From: SIG673 sp045638685
GTDB lineage: Bacteria; Bacillota; Clostridia; Oscillospirales; CAG-272
Direction of reading: 5' to 3'
NCBI GenBank assembly: GCA_045638685.1
Contig: JAZUBT010000037.1
Coordinates: 46,095 to 110,094, forward strand
Length of the DNA: 64,000 nucleotides
Shown here: piece after piece, positions 35,482 through 44,828 of the stretch
Numbering within the stretch: position 1 is the first letter of the stretch
Layout: each line of letters opens with the position of its first letter
The notes under the pieces: model-generated
Seen by the model: the letters and a program-made list of their open reading frames with translations, nothing else
The model's database searches: none
What the model was told of the DNA's origin: nothing
Translations under genes and position numbers: made by a program

Positions 35482-35551
35482 ATATTTAATTATGTTAATT
35501 AAATTATTTATTATAGTACAAAGCCTTGAAAGGAAGTAAAAGACAAACAAA

Positions 35552-36001
35552 ATGACAAGACGTGAGGCAAGAGTAGCGGCGTTTCAGTTAATATACGAGC
35601 GCAGTATTCAAAAGGACAAATCAACCTCTAAAATTATCAAAGACACATCAGAGGCTCAGGAGTTTATCCCTAACAGATACATTAAAGCGGTGTTAAGAGG
35701 CACAGAGGAAAAGCTCGACGAGCTTGACACTCTTATAAATGAGGCCTCGCTTGAATGGCGTATAGAAAGAATGTCGGCGGTTTCTCTTTCAATTCTCCGA
35801 CTTGCCGTTTACGAAATGCTTTATTTTTCCGACGAGGTTCCGTTCAAGGTAGCAATAAACGAGGCGGTAGAGCTTGCCAAGAACTTTGATGACGATAACG
35901 CTCCGGCGTTTATAAACGGTATTCTGAATAAAATAGCAACGCTTAAAGGACTTAAAAACGACGGAAAAACGGACTTTGACAGGTCGGAGCCAAACCGATA
36001 A
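35552..36001 (+). CDS. nusB: Transcription antitermination factor NusB
   Basis: A 149-residue all-helical RNA-binding protein that joins NusE (S10) on boxA of rRNA leaders. Recognisable are the Arg-rich start MTRREARVAAFQLIYE, the middle segment LEWRIERMSAVSLSILRLAVYEM, and the C-terminal block VPFKVAINEAVELAKNF followed by FINGILNKI. Length is normal. The stop shares a base with the next start codon (TAATG), so translation is coupled to the TsaD-like gene. AAAGGAAGT precedes the ATG. Confidence 0.95.
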   Translation: MTRREARVAAFQLIYERSIQKDKSTSKIIKDTSEAQEFIPNRYIKAVLRGTEEKLDELDTLINEASLEWRIERMSAVSLSILRLAVYEMLYFSDEVPFKVAINEAVELAKNFDDDNAPAFINGILNKIATLKGLKNDGKTDFDRSEPNR

Positions 36002-37080
36002 TGAAATATTTTCTCGGAATTGATACGTCAAATTACAGAACCTCGGCGGCAATTTGCGACGAAAACGGAACGCCCGTTAAATCGGTAAGAAGGCTGCTGA
36101 GCGTTAAAGACGGGGAAAGAGGGCTTCGCCAAAGCGACGCGCTTTTTGCTCACGTAAAGGCACTCCCCGAGATAATGAAGGAGATAGGCTCCTTCCCTCT
36201 CCACGCGGTTGGTTACTCAAAAACGCCTCGCGACTGCGAGGGCTCTTATATGCCCTGCTTTTTAGCGGGAGAAGCTGTCGCGACGGGTATTGCGGAGCTT
36301 CTCGGCGTTCCGCTCTATCCTTTTTCGCACCAAGCGGGACACCTCGCTGCGGCAATTTACTCATGTAATAAAACAAACCCGTCCGACGCGCAAAACGGCA
36401 CTGAGCACGGAGGAAGCGACGCCGAACACGAAAAAACCGGTGCCGAACTTAAAAAACACGGTGCCGAACTTGATAAATATGACGCCGAACAAAGAGAAAG
36501 CACCGGCGATACGGCGCTTTCAAAAAAGATTTCCGAAAGCGGTAAATTTATCGCGTTTCATTTAAGCGGCGGCACCACCGAGGCTCTCCTTTATGACAAA
36601 GGAAAAATAACCCTGCTTGGCGGAACGCTTGACATAAACGCGGGACAGCTTATCGACCGCGTCGGCGTTATGCTCGGACTGAAATTCCCCGCGGGCGAGG
36701 AGATGGAAAAGCTATCAAACGGCCTTGCGTTTTCAAAGGGACTTAAAATCTCGGTAAAGGGATTTGACTGTAATCTTGCCGGAGCGGAAAACATCGCGAA
36801 AAAGCTTTACGAAGCCACGGGCAGCAGAGAAATCACTGCGGCCTTTGCGATAGACACTGTTTGCAAAACCGTGGATAAAATGACGGAAAACATAATAAGT
36901 AAGCACCCGTCTCTCCCCGTGCTGTACGCAGGTGGAGTGATGGCTTGCAAAAGAATACAAAACGCGCTTAAAAATAAATACGACTGCTATTTTGCCGAGC
37001 CCGAATATTCGGGCGACAACGCAGTCGGTACCGCGCGTCTTTGCAGAAGCGCCTTTTTATCAACTCATACAATCGGGTAG
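36001..37080 (+). CDS. TsaD/Kae1-like protein (peptidase M22-type paralogue)
   Basis: A 359-residue ASKHA-fold protein. The phosphate-1 loop is at the start (GIDTSNYRTSAAI), the metal-site histidines are in FSHQAGHLAAA (about 109-119), and a second phosphate loop is LSGGTTEALL (about 189-198). It is a Clostridial paralogue of TsaD, annotated as M22 peptidase-like, and not the t6A enzyme itself; its role is unknown. Residues about 121-180 are a polar insertion absent from relatives I know, including four 7-residue repeats of the form (G/D)AE-x4 encoded by 21-bp tandem units at 36418-36501. It is coupled to nusB and precedes xseA. Confidence 0.8.
   Translation: MKYFLGIDTSNYRTSAAICDENGTPVKSVRRLLSVKDGERGLRQSDALFAHVKALPEIMKEIGSFPLHAVGYSKTPRDCEGSYMPCFLAGEAVATGIAELLGVPLYPFSHQAGHLAAAIYSCNKTNPSDAQNGTEHGGSDAEHEKTGAELKKHGAELDKYDAEQRESTGDTALSKKISESGKFIAFHLSGGTTEALLYDKGKITLLGGTLDINAGQLIDRVGVMLGLKFPAGEEMEKLSNGLAFSKGLKISVKGFDCNLAGAENIAKKLYEATGSREITAAFAIDTVCKTVDKMTENIISKHPSLPVLYAGGVMACKRIQNALKNKYDCYFAEPEYSGDNAVGTARLCRSAFLSTHTIG
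36418..36501 (+). repeat. 21-bp in-frame tandem repeat, four units, inside the TsaD-like gene
   Basis: Units at 36418, 36439, 36460 and 36481, each with GCCGAAC at position 4; they encode heptads such as GAELKKH and GAELDKY. The two middle units differ at only a few bases, which suggests recent expansion. Confidence 0.9.
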
Positions 37081-37195
37081 GCAATTTTAATTCAGCCCCC
37101 TTGCCTCAAAAGAGTTTAGAACACACATCCGCACAGTAGCCTATGCTTTTATGCGGTAAATTTAATTAATACGCGCGTCCTACGGAGAAAAGAAA

Positions 37196-38458
37196 ATGAC
37201 GGAATACTTTAATGAAAATATCATAGGTGTTACCGAGCTTAACGGCTACGTTAAGGAGGTCTTAGAGGCCATTCCGGTATTCCGCACCCTCAGAGTACGG
37301 GGCGAAATCTCCAATTTCAAGCACCACGTTCAGAGCGGTCATTTTTATTTTTCCTTAAAGGACGAGGGCTCCGTTATAAAAGCGGTGATGTTCGCAAGAG
37401 ACGCTCGCAGAATGAAATTTTTACCCGAAAGCGGAATGAAGGTTGTCGTTTGCGGCAGGCTTTCGGTTTACGAGCGGGACGGAAACTATCAGCTTTACGT
37501 TACCGAAATGGAGGCTGACGGAAAGGGCGCGCTCTACGAGGCTTACGAAAAATTAAAGAAAAAGCTCGAAGACGAGGGACTTTTTTCGGACAGATATAAA
37601 AAGGAGCTTCCGAAATTCCCGAAAACCGTCGGTGTTATAACCTCGTCAACGGGGGCGGCGGTACGCGATATAATCAATATAACGGGCAGGCGTTATCCCC
37701 TTGCTAAAATTCTTATTTATCCCGCGCTCGTTCAAGGCGAGGGCGCGGCGCGCTCACTTATTAACGGAGTTAAGTGCTTTACCGAAACCGTGCGCCCCGA
37801 CGTTGCCATTATAGGCAGAGGGGGAGGATCGATCGAGGACTTATGGGCGTTTAATAACGAGGAGCTTGCAAGAACGATAGCTGCATCCGATATACCGTTT
37901 ATCTCGGCGGTAGGCCACGAAACCGACTTTACAATATGCGATTTCGTCTGTTCAATGCGGGCACCTACGCCGTCGGGCGCGGCTGAAATTGCGGTTCCCG
38001 ATATTACTGAGCTTCGGGGGAGACTTACCGCTCTTAACGGAGAGATAAGCGGCACGGTAATAAGAAAGCTTGAAGGCTTAAAGGAAAAAATAACCGAAAT
38101 AGAAAAAAAGAGGGTTATTTCTTCCCCCTACGGCTTTATTGACGAAAGACGCAGAGATCTTGATGCCGTTATAGACAGACTTGAAAGCGGCAGTAGGCTT
38201 ATTCTCAGCGAAAATCGGGAAAAATTTATGACACTCAGCGGAAAGCTTAACGCATTAAGTCCGCTCGCGGTTTTAACAAGAGGATACGGAGCCGTTTATT
38301 CGTCGGACGGAAAAAAGGTTATAACCGATGCTCGGTCCGTTTCGATCGGAGACGCTATTAAGCTGCGTATGTCGGACGGAGAGGTTTACGCGGAGGCTAC
38401 CGAGGTAAAACAATTTAAAGACGGTAGTTCAGATAAAACAGTTAGCGATAAAAGATAA
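37196..38458 (+). CDS. xseA: Exodeoxyribonuclease VII large subunit
   Basis: A 420-residue nuclease subunit degrading single-stranded DNA. The N-terminal OB-fold is seen in TELNGYVKEVLE through RVRGEISNFKHHVQSGHFYF (about 13-57). The catalytic domain follows with FPKTVGVITSSTGAAVRDI (about 141-159), IGRGGGSIEDLWAFN and ISAVGHETDFTI, all conserved. The C-terminal third is coiled-coil and ends in a RGYGAVY beta region. It works with XseB, encoded 27 nt downstream. GGAGAAAAGAAA precedes the ATG. Confidence 0.96.
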   Translation: MTEYFNENIIGVTELNGYVKEVLEAIPVFRTLRVRGEISNFKHHVQSGHFYFSLKDEGSVIKAVMFARDARRMKFLPESGMKVVVCGRLSVYERDGNYQLYVTEMEADGKGALYEAYEKLKKKLEDEGLFSDRYKKELPKFPKTVGVITSSTGAAVRDIINITGRRYPLAKILIYPALVQGEGAARSLINGVKCFTETVRPDVAIIGRGGGSIEDLWAFNNEELARTIAASDIPFISAVGHETDFTICDFVCSMRAPTPSGAAEIAVPDITELRGRLTALNGEISGTVIRKLEGLKEKITEIEKKRVISSPYGFIDERRRDLDAVIDRLESGSRLILSENREKFMTLSGKLNALSPLAVLTRGYGAVYSSDGKKVITDARSVSIGDAIKLRMSDGEVYAEATEVKQFKDGSSDKTVSDKR

Positions 38459-38485
38459 ACAAAGAAAAAACAGAGGTTAGGTCAG

Positions 38486-38719
38486 ATGGCAGATAAAGAA
38501 AACGTATCTTTTGAACAGGCGATAGAAAGACTTGCAGAGCTTGTCGGACTTCTTGAAAACGGAAAGGCTCCGCTAGACAGATCCCTTGAAATATTTGAAG
38601 AGGGCGTACATCTTATAGGAATATGCAAAAAGCAGCTCGAAAACGCCGAACAAAAGGTAAAGCTTTTAATAGAAAAACAGGACGGAAGCGTAGATGAAGC
38701 AGATTTTGACGAAAATTAA
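38486..38719 (+). CDS. xseB: Exodeoxyribonuclease VII small subunit
   Basis: A 77-residue helical hairpin subunit. The family core VSFEQAIERLAELVGLLENG is at 6-25, followed by LDRSLEIFEEGVHLI and CKKQLENAEQKV. Several copies wrap each XseA. The last 26 bases overlap the next gene, the usual arrangement in Clostridia. Confidence 0.95.
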   Translation: MADKENVSFEQAIERLAELVGLLENGKAPLDRSLEIFEEGVHLIGICKKQLENAEQKVKLLIEKQDGSVDEADFDEN

Positions 38720-39536
38720 CGAAGGCGCGGCATTGGTCGAGGCAGAAATAAACCGTATTCTCTCGTCGCGCGACGAAAGCTACGGAGTTCTTTATGACTC
38801 GATGCTTTATTCGGCGCAGGGCGGCGGCAAAAGAATCCGTCCGTTTCTGACGCTTGAGTTTTGTAAAATACTCGGCGGAAACGAAAGCGCGGCGCTACCT
38901 CTTGCCGCGGCGGTAGAGCTTATACACACCTATTCGCTTATACACGACGACCTTCCCTGTATGGATAACGACGACGTAAGACGCGGAAAGCCGTCAAACC
39001 ACAAAGCCTTCGGAGAGGCAACGGCTCTCCTTGCGGGAGACGCGCTTTTAACCCTCGCCTTTGAAACGGTATGTAACTGCACCGAGCTTTCGGCGGAAAA
39101 CAGACTGAAAGCGGTAAAGCTTCTCGCGGAAAAATCCGGGGTACGGGGTATGATAGGCGGCCAGCAGCTTGACCTTGCAGGTGAAACGGAAAGGCTGCAA
39201 AAGGATACTCATTTAAAAATGAATCTGCTTAAGACAGGCGCGCTTATAAAAGCGGCGGCGCTTCTCGGCTGCATCGCGGCAGACGCTGACGAAGCGTCCT
39301 TTGAAACGGCGGACGAGTACGCGGAAAATCTCGGACTTGCGTTTCAGGTTACCGACGATCTCTTGGACGACGGCGAGGAGGACGAAAAAACCACCTTTTT
39401 AACCTTTATGACCGTGAACGAGGCAAGGCAGTATGCTGACGCTCTTACGGAAAAAGCGGTAAAAGCGATAAGCGGTCTTAAAAATAACGAAACTCTTACC
39501 GATCTTGCCTACTATCTTGCTAAAAGAACGGTATGA
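38694..39536 (+). CDS. ispA: Polyprenyl synthetase (farnesyl/geranyl diphosphate synthase type)
   Basis: A 280-residue trans-prenyltransferase condensing isopentenyl diphosphate with allylic diphosphates. GGGKRIRP is at 43-50, the first Asp-rich motif is HDDLPCMDNDD (84-94) and the second FQVTDDLLDDGEEDEKTT (about 217-234). The stretch after the second motif is shorter than in most farnesyl synthases: the usual GKPVGSD segment is missing, though the lysine is retained. The start overlaps xseB, and the stop overlaps tlyA in ATGA. In many Clostridia dxs lies here; it is absent. Confidence 0.93.
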   Translation: MKQILTKINEGAALVEAEINRILSSRDESYGVLYDSMLYSAQGGGKRIRPFLTLEFCKILGGNESAALPLAAAVELIHTYSLIHDDLPCMDNDDVRRGKPSNHKAFGEATALLAGDALLTLAFETVCNCTELSAENRLKAVKLLAEKSGVRGMIGGQQLDLAGETERLQKDTHLKMNLLKTGALIKAAALLGCIAADADEASFETADEYAENLGLAFQVTDDLLDDGEEDEKTTFLTFMTVNEARQYADALTEKAVKAISGLKNNETLTDLAYYLAKRTV

Positions 39537-40309
39537 GAGCGGATTTGTATTTAACCGTTAATGCTCTTTCTGAAAGCCGCGCAAAAGCAAAGCGCTCCAT
39601 CGAGGAGGGCAGACTTTTCGTTAACGGAAAAAACGTAACGAAATGCTCCGCTGAAATTTCGGACACCGATAAGGTGGAGCTTCGGGGCGAGGAAATGCCC
39701 TTCGTCAGTCGCGGCGGACTTAAGCTTCTCGGAGCTATAAACACATTTGGACTTAACGTAAGCGGTCTTACCGCGGTAGATATAGGCGCATCGACGGGCG
39801 GCTTTACCGACTGCCTTCTTCAGCACGGAGCAAAAAAGGTTTACGCCGTTGACTGCGGAACAGAGCAGCTCCACAAAAAACTGAGGGACGACGAAAGAGT
39901 CGTAAGCATAGAGGGGTTTAACGCGCGAGCGCTTACCGAAAAAACGCTTGGAGAAAAATGCGACGTAGCGGTAATGGACGTAAGCTTTATTTCGCAAACG
40001 CTTTTATACGGAGCGGTAAAAACCACGGTAAAGGACGGGGGACTTTTCGTTTCTCTGATAAAGCCGCAGTTTGAGGCGGGCAGAAGCGCTATCGGTCGCG
40101 GCGGTATAGTTAAGGACAAAAAAACTCATATAAGCGTTATAAAATCGGTTTTAAAAAAAGCCGAGGAGTCGGGACTTTACGTTCACGGTCTTGCCGTTTC
40201 CCCGATAGAGGGCGGAGACGGAAACACCGAATATCTGGCGCTCTTTAAGAACGGCGCACCGTCCGATTTTCTCATTACCGACACGCTTATAAATGATATT
40301 ATAAATTAA
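39533..40309 (+). CDS. tlyA: TlyA-family rRNA 2'-O-methyltransferase
   Basis: A 258-residue protein with an S4 RNA-binding domain at 1-60 (MRADLYLTVNALSESRAKAK, VNGKNVTK) and a FtsJ-like SAM methyltransferase domain (AVDIGASTGGFTDCLLQ at about 78-94, DVAVMDVSFIS, LIKPQFEAGR). TlyA methylates 16S and/or 23S rRNA, and its loss confers capreomycin resistance in mycobacteria. The start codon overlaps the stop of ispA by four bases. Catalytic K-D-K-E positions seem intact. Confidence 0.94.
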   Translation: MRADLYLTVNALSESRAKAKRSIEEGRLFVNGKNVTKCSAEISDTDKVELRGEEMPFVSRGGLKLLGAINTFGLNVSGLTAVDIGASTGGFTDCLLQHGAKKVYAVDCGTEQLHKKLRDDERVVSIEGFNARALTEKTLGEKCDVAVMDVSFISQTLLYGAVKTTVKDGGLFVSLIKPQFEAGRSAIGRGGIVKDKKTHISVIKSVLKKAEESGLYVHGLAVSPIEGGDGNTEYLALFKNGAPSDFLITDTLINDIIN

Positions 40310-40341
40310 AAGCTAAAATCTGACTGAAAGGACAGCTTATA

Positions 40342-41106
40342 ATGCGCAGTGTTTACATTTTTATCGGTGAAAACAAGGACGTTGACGGAAAATACAGACG
40401 CCTTCTTGCCGAAAAGGCGGAGGGGTACGGTGTTAAAATTGTCGATACGCCCGAAAAAGCGGATGCAATAGCGGTTCTCGGCGGAGACGGAACCATTCTC
40501 CGCGCCACCCCTACGGCGCTTAAATACGATATTCCGGTAATCGGATTAAATCTCGGACGGATAGGATATATGGCGGAGCTTGATGCCACCGAGGATGCGC
40601 TTATCTCGGATTTTTTTAGCGGAAGCTTCTTTGAGGAAAAGCGAATGACTCTCTCGGTAGAGGTCGAAGGCGTAACATATACCGCGCTTAACGACGCGGT
40701 TCTTCACGCCCGCTCAACACATATGATAAAATTCTGCCTGTGCTGTAACGGAAACCCTGTCAATACATATCGCGGAGACGGTCTCATATTCGCAACCCCT
40801 ACCGGCTCCACCGCATATTCGATGTCGGCAGGCGGCCCCGTTATTGATCCGACTCTTGAATGTATTGAAATCACGCCGATATGCACACAGTCTCTTATGT
40901 CGAGACCGCTAATCTTCGCGCCGAGCAGCACGCTTTCCGTATCACTGGATTCCGACGACTGCATCATAACGGTTGACGGCGGAAGAGCGATAGAGCTTAA
41001 AGCAGGCACCGAAATAAAAATAGCAAAGGGCGAGCGGGCGCTCCGTATGATAAAGCTGAAAAAAGACGGCTTTTACGGAGTTTTAAGACGTAAATTTTCA
41101 GAATAA
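40342..41106 (+). CDS. nadK: NAD kinase
   Basis: A 254-residue enzyme phosphorylating NAD to NADP. The GGDGT motif is at 47-51 in AVLGGDGTILRA, the second motif is ALNDAVLH, and the Gly-rich segment reads TPTGSTAYSMSAGGPVI. Length and order match the bacterial family. GAAAGGACAG lies ten bases before the ATG. It follows tlyA by 32 nt and precedes argR, the normal Clostridial order. Confidence 0.97.
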   Translation: MRSVYIFIGENKDVDGKYRRLLAEKAEGYGVKIVDTPEKADAIAVLGGDGTILRATPTALKYDIPVIGLNLGRIGYMAELDATEDALISDFFSGSFFEEKRMTLSVEVEGVTYTALNDAVLHARSTHMIKFCLCCNGNPVNTYRGDGLIFATPTGSTAYSMSAGGPVIDPTLECIEITPICTQSLMSRPLIFAPSSTLSVSLDSDDCIITVDGGRAIELKAGTEIKIAKGERALRMIKLKKDGFYGVLRRKFSE

Positions 41107-41151
41107 GAGCATATAGCATAAAGAATGAAAGTAACAAGGGAGACGACTTAA

Positions 41152-41607
41152 ATGAAACACGCAAGACAGGAAAAGATACTTCAGATAATAAACGAAAACA
41201 CGGTTGAAACACAGGAGCAGCTTATAGAAAAGCTTTTGGAGGCAGGCTTTAACGTTACGCAGGCAACGGTGTCAAGAGACGTACGCGAGCTTAAGCTTAC
41301 CAAAATATCCTGTGGCTTCGGTGTGTATAAATACGTCGTATCAAGCAGAGACAGCCACGCCCACTCGGCTAAATTTTTAAATATGCTTAAGGAAATGGTA
41401 ACGGGAGTTGACCACGCAGGAAACCTCGTTGTAGTAAAAACCTTTCCCGGAATGGCGCAGGCGGCTGCGGCGGCACTTGACAGCATGGAATACCCCGAGA
41501 TAATAGGAAGCATCGCGGGAGACGATACCGTAATGCTCGTTATTCGTTCTGCTGAGGCAACGAGAGCCTTTTCGCTTGAGCTTTCGGGACTTATAAACCT
41601 TAAATAA
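41152..41607 (+). CDS. argR: Arginine repressor ArgR
   Basis: A 151-residue hexameric regulator. The N-terminal winged helix spans about 4-70 (RQEKILQIINENTVETQEQL, ATVSRDVRELKL). The C-terminal arginine-binding domain has the characteristic GDDTVMLVIRS block (about 124-134) and GIAQ-like MAQAAAAALDSM. In the ahrC-recN arrangement of Bacillota it regulates arginine genes elsewhere. AAGGGAGACG precedes the ATG. recN follows after 56 nt. Confidence 0.95.
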   Translation: MKHARQEKILQIINENTVETQEQLIEKLLEAGFNVTQATVSRDVRELKLTKISCGFGVYKYVVSSRDSHAHSAKFLNMLKEMVTGVDHAGNLVVVKTFPGMAQAAAAALDSMEYPEIIGSIAGDDTVMLVIRSAEATRAFSLELSGLINLK

Positions 41608-41663
41608 ATCCAAAACAAAAACAGTAAAAGTTACTTAAAAACCGATAAGGCGGTGTAAAAACC

Positions 41664-43352
41664 TTGATAACAGAACTTCATATTGAAAATATTGCCGTAA
41701 TCAAAAGGCTTACCGTTGATTTCAAAAACGGCTTTTCAGTTCTCACGGGTGAAACCGGAGCGGGAAAGTCAATTATAATCGACTCGGTAAACCTGCTTCT
41801 CGGAGCGAGAAGTGCAAAGGAGCTTGTGCGCTCCGGAGAAAGCTCGGCGCTCGTTTCAGCCTGTTTTTCAGAGCTGCCTGACAGCGTATTAACGGAGCTT
41901 TCCGCGCTTGATGTCTTTCCCGAGGAGGACGGCTCCCTCTATCTTCAGAGAACCCTTTCGTCGGACGGCAAGGCATCGGCAAAGCTTAACGGCAGAAGCG
42001 TCCCTGTATCTCTTTTAAAGGAAATCGGCGCCTTGCTGATAAATATACACGGTCAGCACGACAGCCAGAAGCTTCTTACACCGGAAAAGCATATTGATTT
42101 TCTCGACGCATACGCGGGCACGGAGCCGCTTTTAAACGATTACTCCGTTAAATACGGCGAGCTGCTTGAAATAAGAAAGAGACTCCGCCAAAGCACAAAG
42201 AGTGAAAGCGAGATAGAAGAGCGCACCGAAACGCTTAACCGCCAGATAGCCGAAATTGAGTCTGCAAAGCTTAAGGCGGGCGAACAAAGCTCGCTTCTTA
42301 CAAAGCTTGAGAATATAAAAAATATAGAAAAAATTTCAAGATACACTTCGGAAATAGAGCGCAGCCTTACAGACGGAGACGCCTCTGCGTGCGAGCTTGT
42401 TTCAAAAGCAAAGGACGCGGTTCTTCACCTTACCAATCAGCTTGAAAACGCGGATAAGATAGCAGAAAGACTTGACTACTGCCTTTGTGAGCTGAAGGAT
42501 ATAGCAGAAAGCGCGGCGGCACTAACCGACTGGGATCTTACCGATCCGGAAGCGGAGCTTGACCGTATAGAAACGAGACTCGATTTAATATCAAGGCTTG
42601 AAAGAAAATACGCCCCCGATATAGAGGGAATTTTAGAATACAAGGAAAACGCCAAAAAGGAGCTTCTGCTTTTAAAAAGCAACGGCGAGACGGTCGAAAA
42701 GCTGAAAAAGGAGCTTGTGTCAAAGGCGAGGGAAGCGGCGGCGGCGGCGGACAAGATAACCGAGCTTAGAAAAAAAGCCGCGACAAGACTTTCAAAGGAA
42801 ATAACCGAGCAGCTTCACTATCTTGATCTTGAAAAGACGGTGTTCGAGGTTTCGGTAACCGATATAAGCGGAGAGGACGGAAAAAAACGCTTTTCCCAAA
42901 ACGGCTGCGACAGCGTGGAGTTTCTTATTTCAACCAACCCCGGAGAGCCACTTAAGGCGCTTTCGAAGGTTGCCTCGGGCGGTGAGCTTTCAAGAGTAAT
43001 GCTCGCGCTTAAGAGTGTGCTTGCCGACAGCGACGGCGTTCAGACGTTAATCTTCGACGAAATAGACGCCGGTGTTTCGGGAAAGACCTCAGAAAAAATC
43101 GGAATTCGACTCGGCGGTCTTTCAAAGGCTGTGCAGGTATTATGTATAACCCACTCCGCACAGATTGCCGCTTATGCGGATACCCATTATAAGATAATTA
43201 AAGCCGAGAAGGACGGACGCTCGGAAACCTCGGTAAAGGAGCTTGGCAGAGAGGAACGGATTAGCGAGCTTTCCCGTATAATGGGTGGTATAAGCATTAC
43301 AGAGACAGTAAGAAAAACAGCGGACGAAATGCTCTCGTCGGCGGGAAAATAA
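41664..43352 (+). CDS. recN: DNA repair protein RecN
   Basis: A 562-residue SMC-like ATPase in double-strand-break repair, starting at TTG 41664. It begins MITELHIENIAVIKRL, Walker A is GETGAGKS (29-36), then IHGQHDSQKLL; two coiled-coil arms span about 150-370. The signature ALSKVASGGELSRVMLALK and Walker B TLIFDEIDAGVSG close the head. A weak ribosome-binding site lies before the TTG. Immediately after argR, as usual. Confidence 0.96.
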   Translation: MITELHIENIAVIKRLTVDFKNGFSVLTGETGAGKSIIIDSVNLLLGARSAKELVRSGESSALVSACFSELPDSVLTELSALDVFPEEDGSLYLQRTLSSDGKASAKLNGRSVPVSLLKEIGALLINIHGQHDSQKLLTPEKHIDFLDAYAGTEPLLNDYSVKYGELLEIRKRLRQSTKSESEIEERTETLNRQIAEIESAKLKAGEQSSLLTKLENIKNIEKISRYTSEIERSLTDGDASACELVSKAKDAVLHLTNQLENADKIAERLDYCLCELKDIAESAAALTDWDLTDPEAELDRIETRLDLISRLERKYAPDIEGILEYKENAKKELLLLKSNGETVEKLKKELVSKAREAAAAADKITELRKKAATRLSKEITEQLHYLDLEKTVFEVSVTDISGEDGKKRFSQNGCDSVEFLISTNPGEPLKALSKVASGGELSRVMLALKSVLADSDGVQTLIFDEIDAGVSGKTSEKIGIRLGGLSKAVQVLCITHSAQIAAYADTHYKIIKAEKDGRSETSVKELGREERISELSRIMGGISITETVRKTADEMLSSAGK

Positions 43353-43473
43353 AATCCGTCAAGGCTCTTTCGCTTTTAAAAACAGAAAATTTCACACTAA
43401 GAGATTTTATTTTCAGAGCGCACATAAAAATTAAGTTAAAAATAATATTTATATAACAAAATGGAGAAAAACA

Positions 43474-44697
43474 ATGGGACTTTACAAAGAGTTTGAAGAA
43501 AGAGGAATGATTGCCCAGGCAACTAACCCTGAGGCTATCGAAAAATTACTTGACAGCGAGAAGGTTACCTTTTATATAGGCTTTGACCCGACTGCGGACA
43601 GCCTTCACGTAGGACATTTTCTGCAGATGAAAATTATGGCTCATATGCAGCAGCACGGACATCACCCCATCGCGCTTTTCGGCGGCGGTACGGGAATGAT
43701 AGGAGACCCTTCGGGAAAAAGCGATATGCGCAAAATGATGACGAAGGAAACCATTGCGCACAATATCGAGTGCTTCAAGGCACAGATGTCTAAATTCATC
43801 GACGTCTCAGACGGAAAGGCCACCTTTGTAAACAACGGAGATTGGCTCCTCGATATGAATTACATCGACTTTTTACGCGACATCGGTGTTCATTTCTCTG
43901 TAAACCGTATGCTCTCTGCAGAGTGCTACAAGGCAAGACTCGAAAGAGGTCTTACCTTCCTTGAATTCAACTATATGCTCATGCAAAGCTACGACTTCTA
44001 CAAGCTTAACGAAGACTTCGGCTGTCGGCTTGAGTTCGGCGGAGACGACCAGTGGTCTAACATCATAGGCGGCGTTGAGCTTATCCGCCGTAAGACGGGT
44101 AAGGAGGCTTACGGTCTTACCTTCACCCTTCTTACCAACAGCGAGGGCAAAAAGATGGGTAAAACCGAAAAGGGCGCCGTTTGGCTAGATCCCGAAAAAA
44201 CACCCCCGTATGAATTTTTCCAGTATTGGAGAAACGTAGGCGACGCCGACGTTATAAAATGCTTAAAGCTTCTCACCTTCTTACCTATGGAGAAGATAAG
44301 AGAATACGAAAAGCTGGAGGGCTCCGAAATCAATAAGGCAAAAGAGGTTCTTGCTTACGAGGTAACAAAGCTTATCCACGGCGAGGAAGAAGCAGAAAAG
44401 GCGCTTAACGCCGCAAGAGCGGTATTCGGAGCGGGAACCGCGTCTGCGGATATGCCCACGACCGAGATTTCGGCAGACGCCTTTGCCGACGGTAAAATAA
44501 GCGTTGTTGACCTTATGCTTTTAAGTAAGCTCGCCGCATCTAAAGGAGAGGCAAGACGCCTTATAACTCAGGGCGGTATCACCCTTAACGACGAAAAGGT
44601 AACCGACATAGCCGCCGCTGTTGACAAGGCAGTATTCGAAAATCCCGTAATTATCAAAAAGGGTAAAAAGGTTTTCCATAAGTTCGATTTAGTTTAA
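43474..44697 (+). CDS. tyrS: Tyrosyl-tRNA synthetase
   Basis: A 407-residue class Ic synthetase charging tRNA-Tyr. The first signature is HVGH (45-48) in DSLHVGHFLQMK, the tyrosine pocket GGDDQWSNIIGG is present, and the second signature KMGKT lies in GKKMGKTEKGAVWLDPEK, a normal variant in this family. A C-terminal S4 domain (about 345-407) contacts the tRNA. GGAG precedes the ATG. There is no T-box in the 120-bp upstream gap. Confidence 0.96.
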   Translation: MGLYKEFEERGMIAQATNPEAIEKLLDSEKVTFYIGFDPTADSLHVGHFLQMKIMAHMQQHGHHPIALFGGGTGMIGDPSGKSDMRKMMTKETIAHNIECFKAQMSKFIDVSDGKATFVNNGDWLLDMNYIDFLRDIGVHFSVNRMLSAECYKARLERGLTFLEFNYMLMQSYDFYKLNEDFGCRLEFGGDDQWSNIIGGVELIRRKTGKEAYGLTFTLLTNSEGKKMGKTEKGAVWLDPEKTPPYEFFQYWRNVGDADVIKCLKLLTFLPMEKIREYEKLEGSEINKAKEVLAYEVTKLIHGEEEAEKALNAARAVFGAGTASADMPTTEISADAFADGKISVVDLMLLSKLAASKGEARRLITQGGITLNDEKVTDIAAAVDKAVFENPVIIKKGKKVFHKFDLV

Positions 44698-44828
44698 TTT
44701 AAATTAGCCTTAGTTTACCTATTCTCCCCTCTTAAACGACAAGGGGTATCTTATAACCAACAACCTGCCACAGGCAGATGTAACTCATAACTTGCCATAG
44801 GTAATCATAACTCAAAAACGGGGTACTT

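Noticed and set aside
43353..43473. T-box leader before tyrS
   Set aside because: The gap is only 120 bp, with no antiterminator sequence or specifier stem recognised.
44140..44165. KMGKT instead of KMSKS in tyrosyl-tRNA synthetase
   Set aside because: The family commonly has KFGKT or KMGKT; not unusual.
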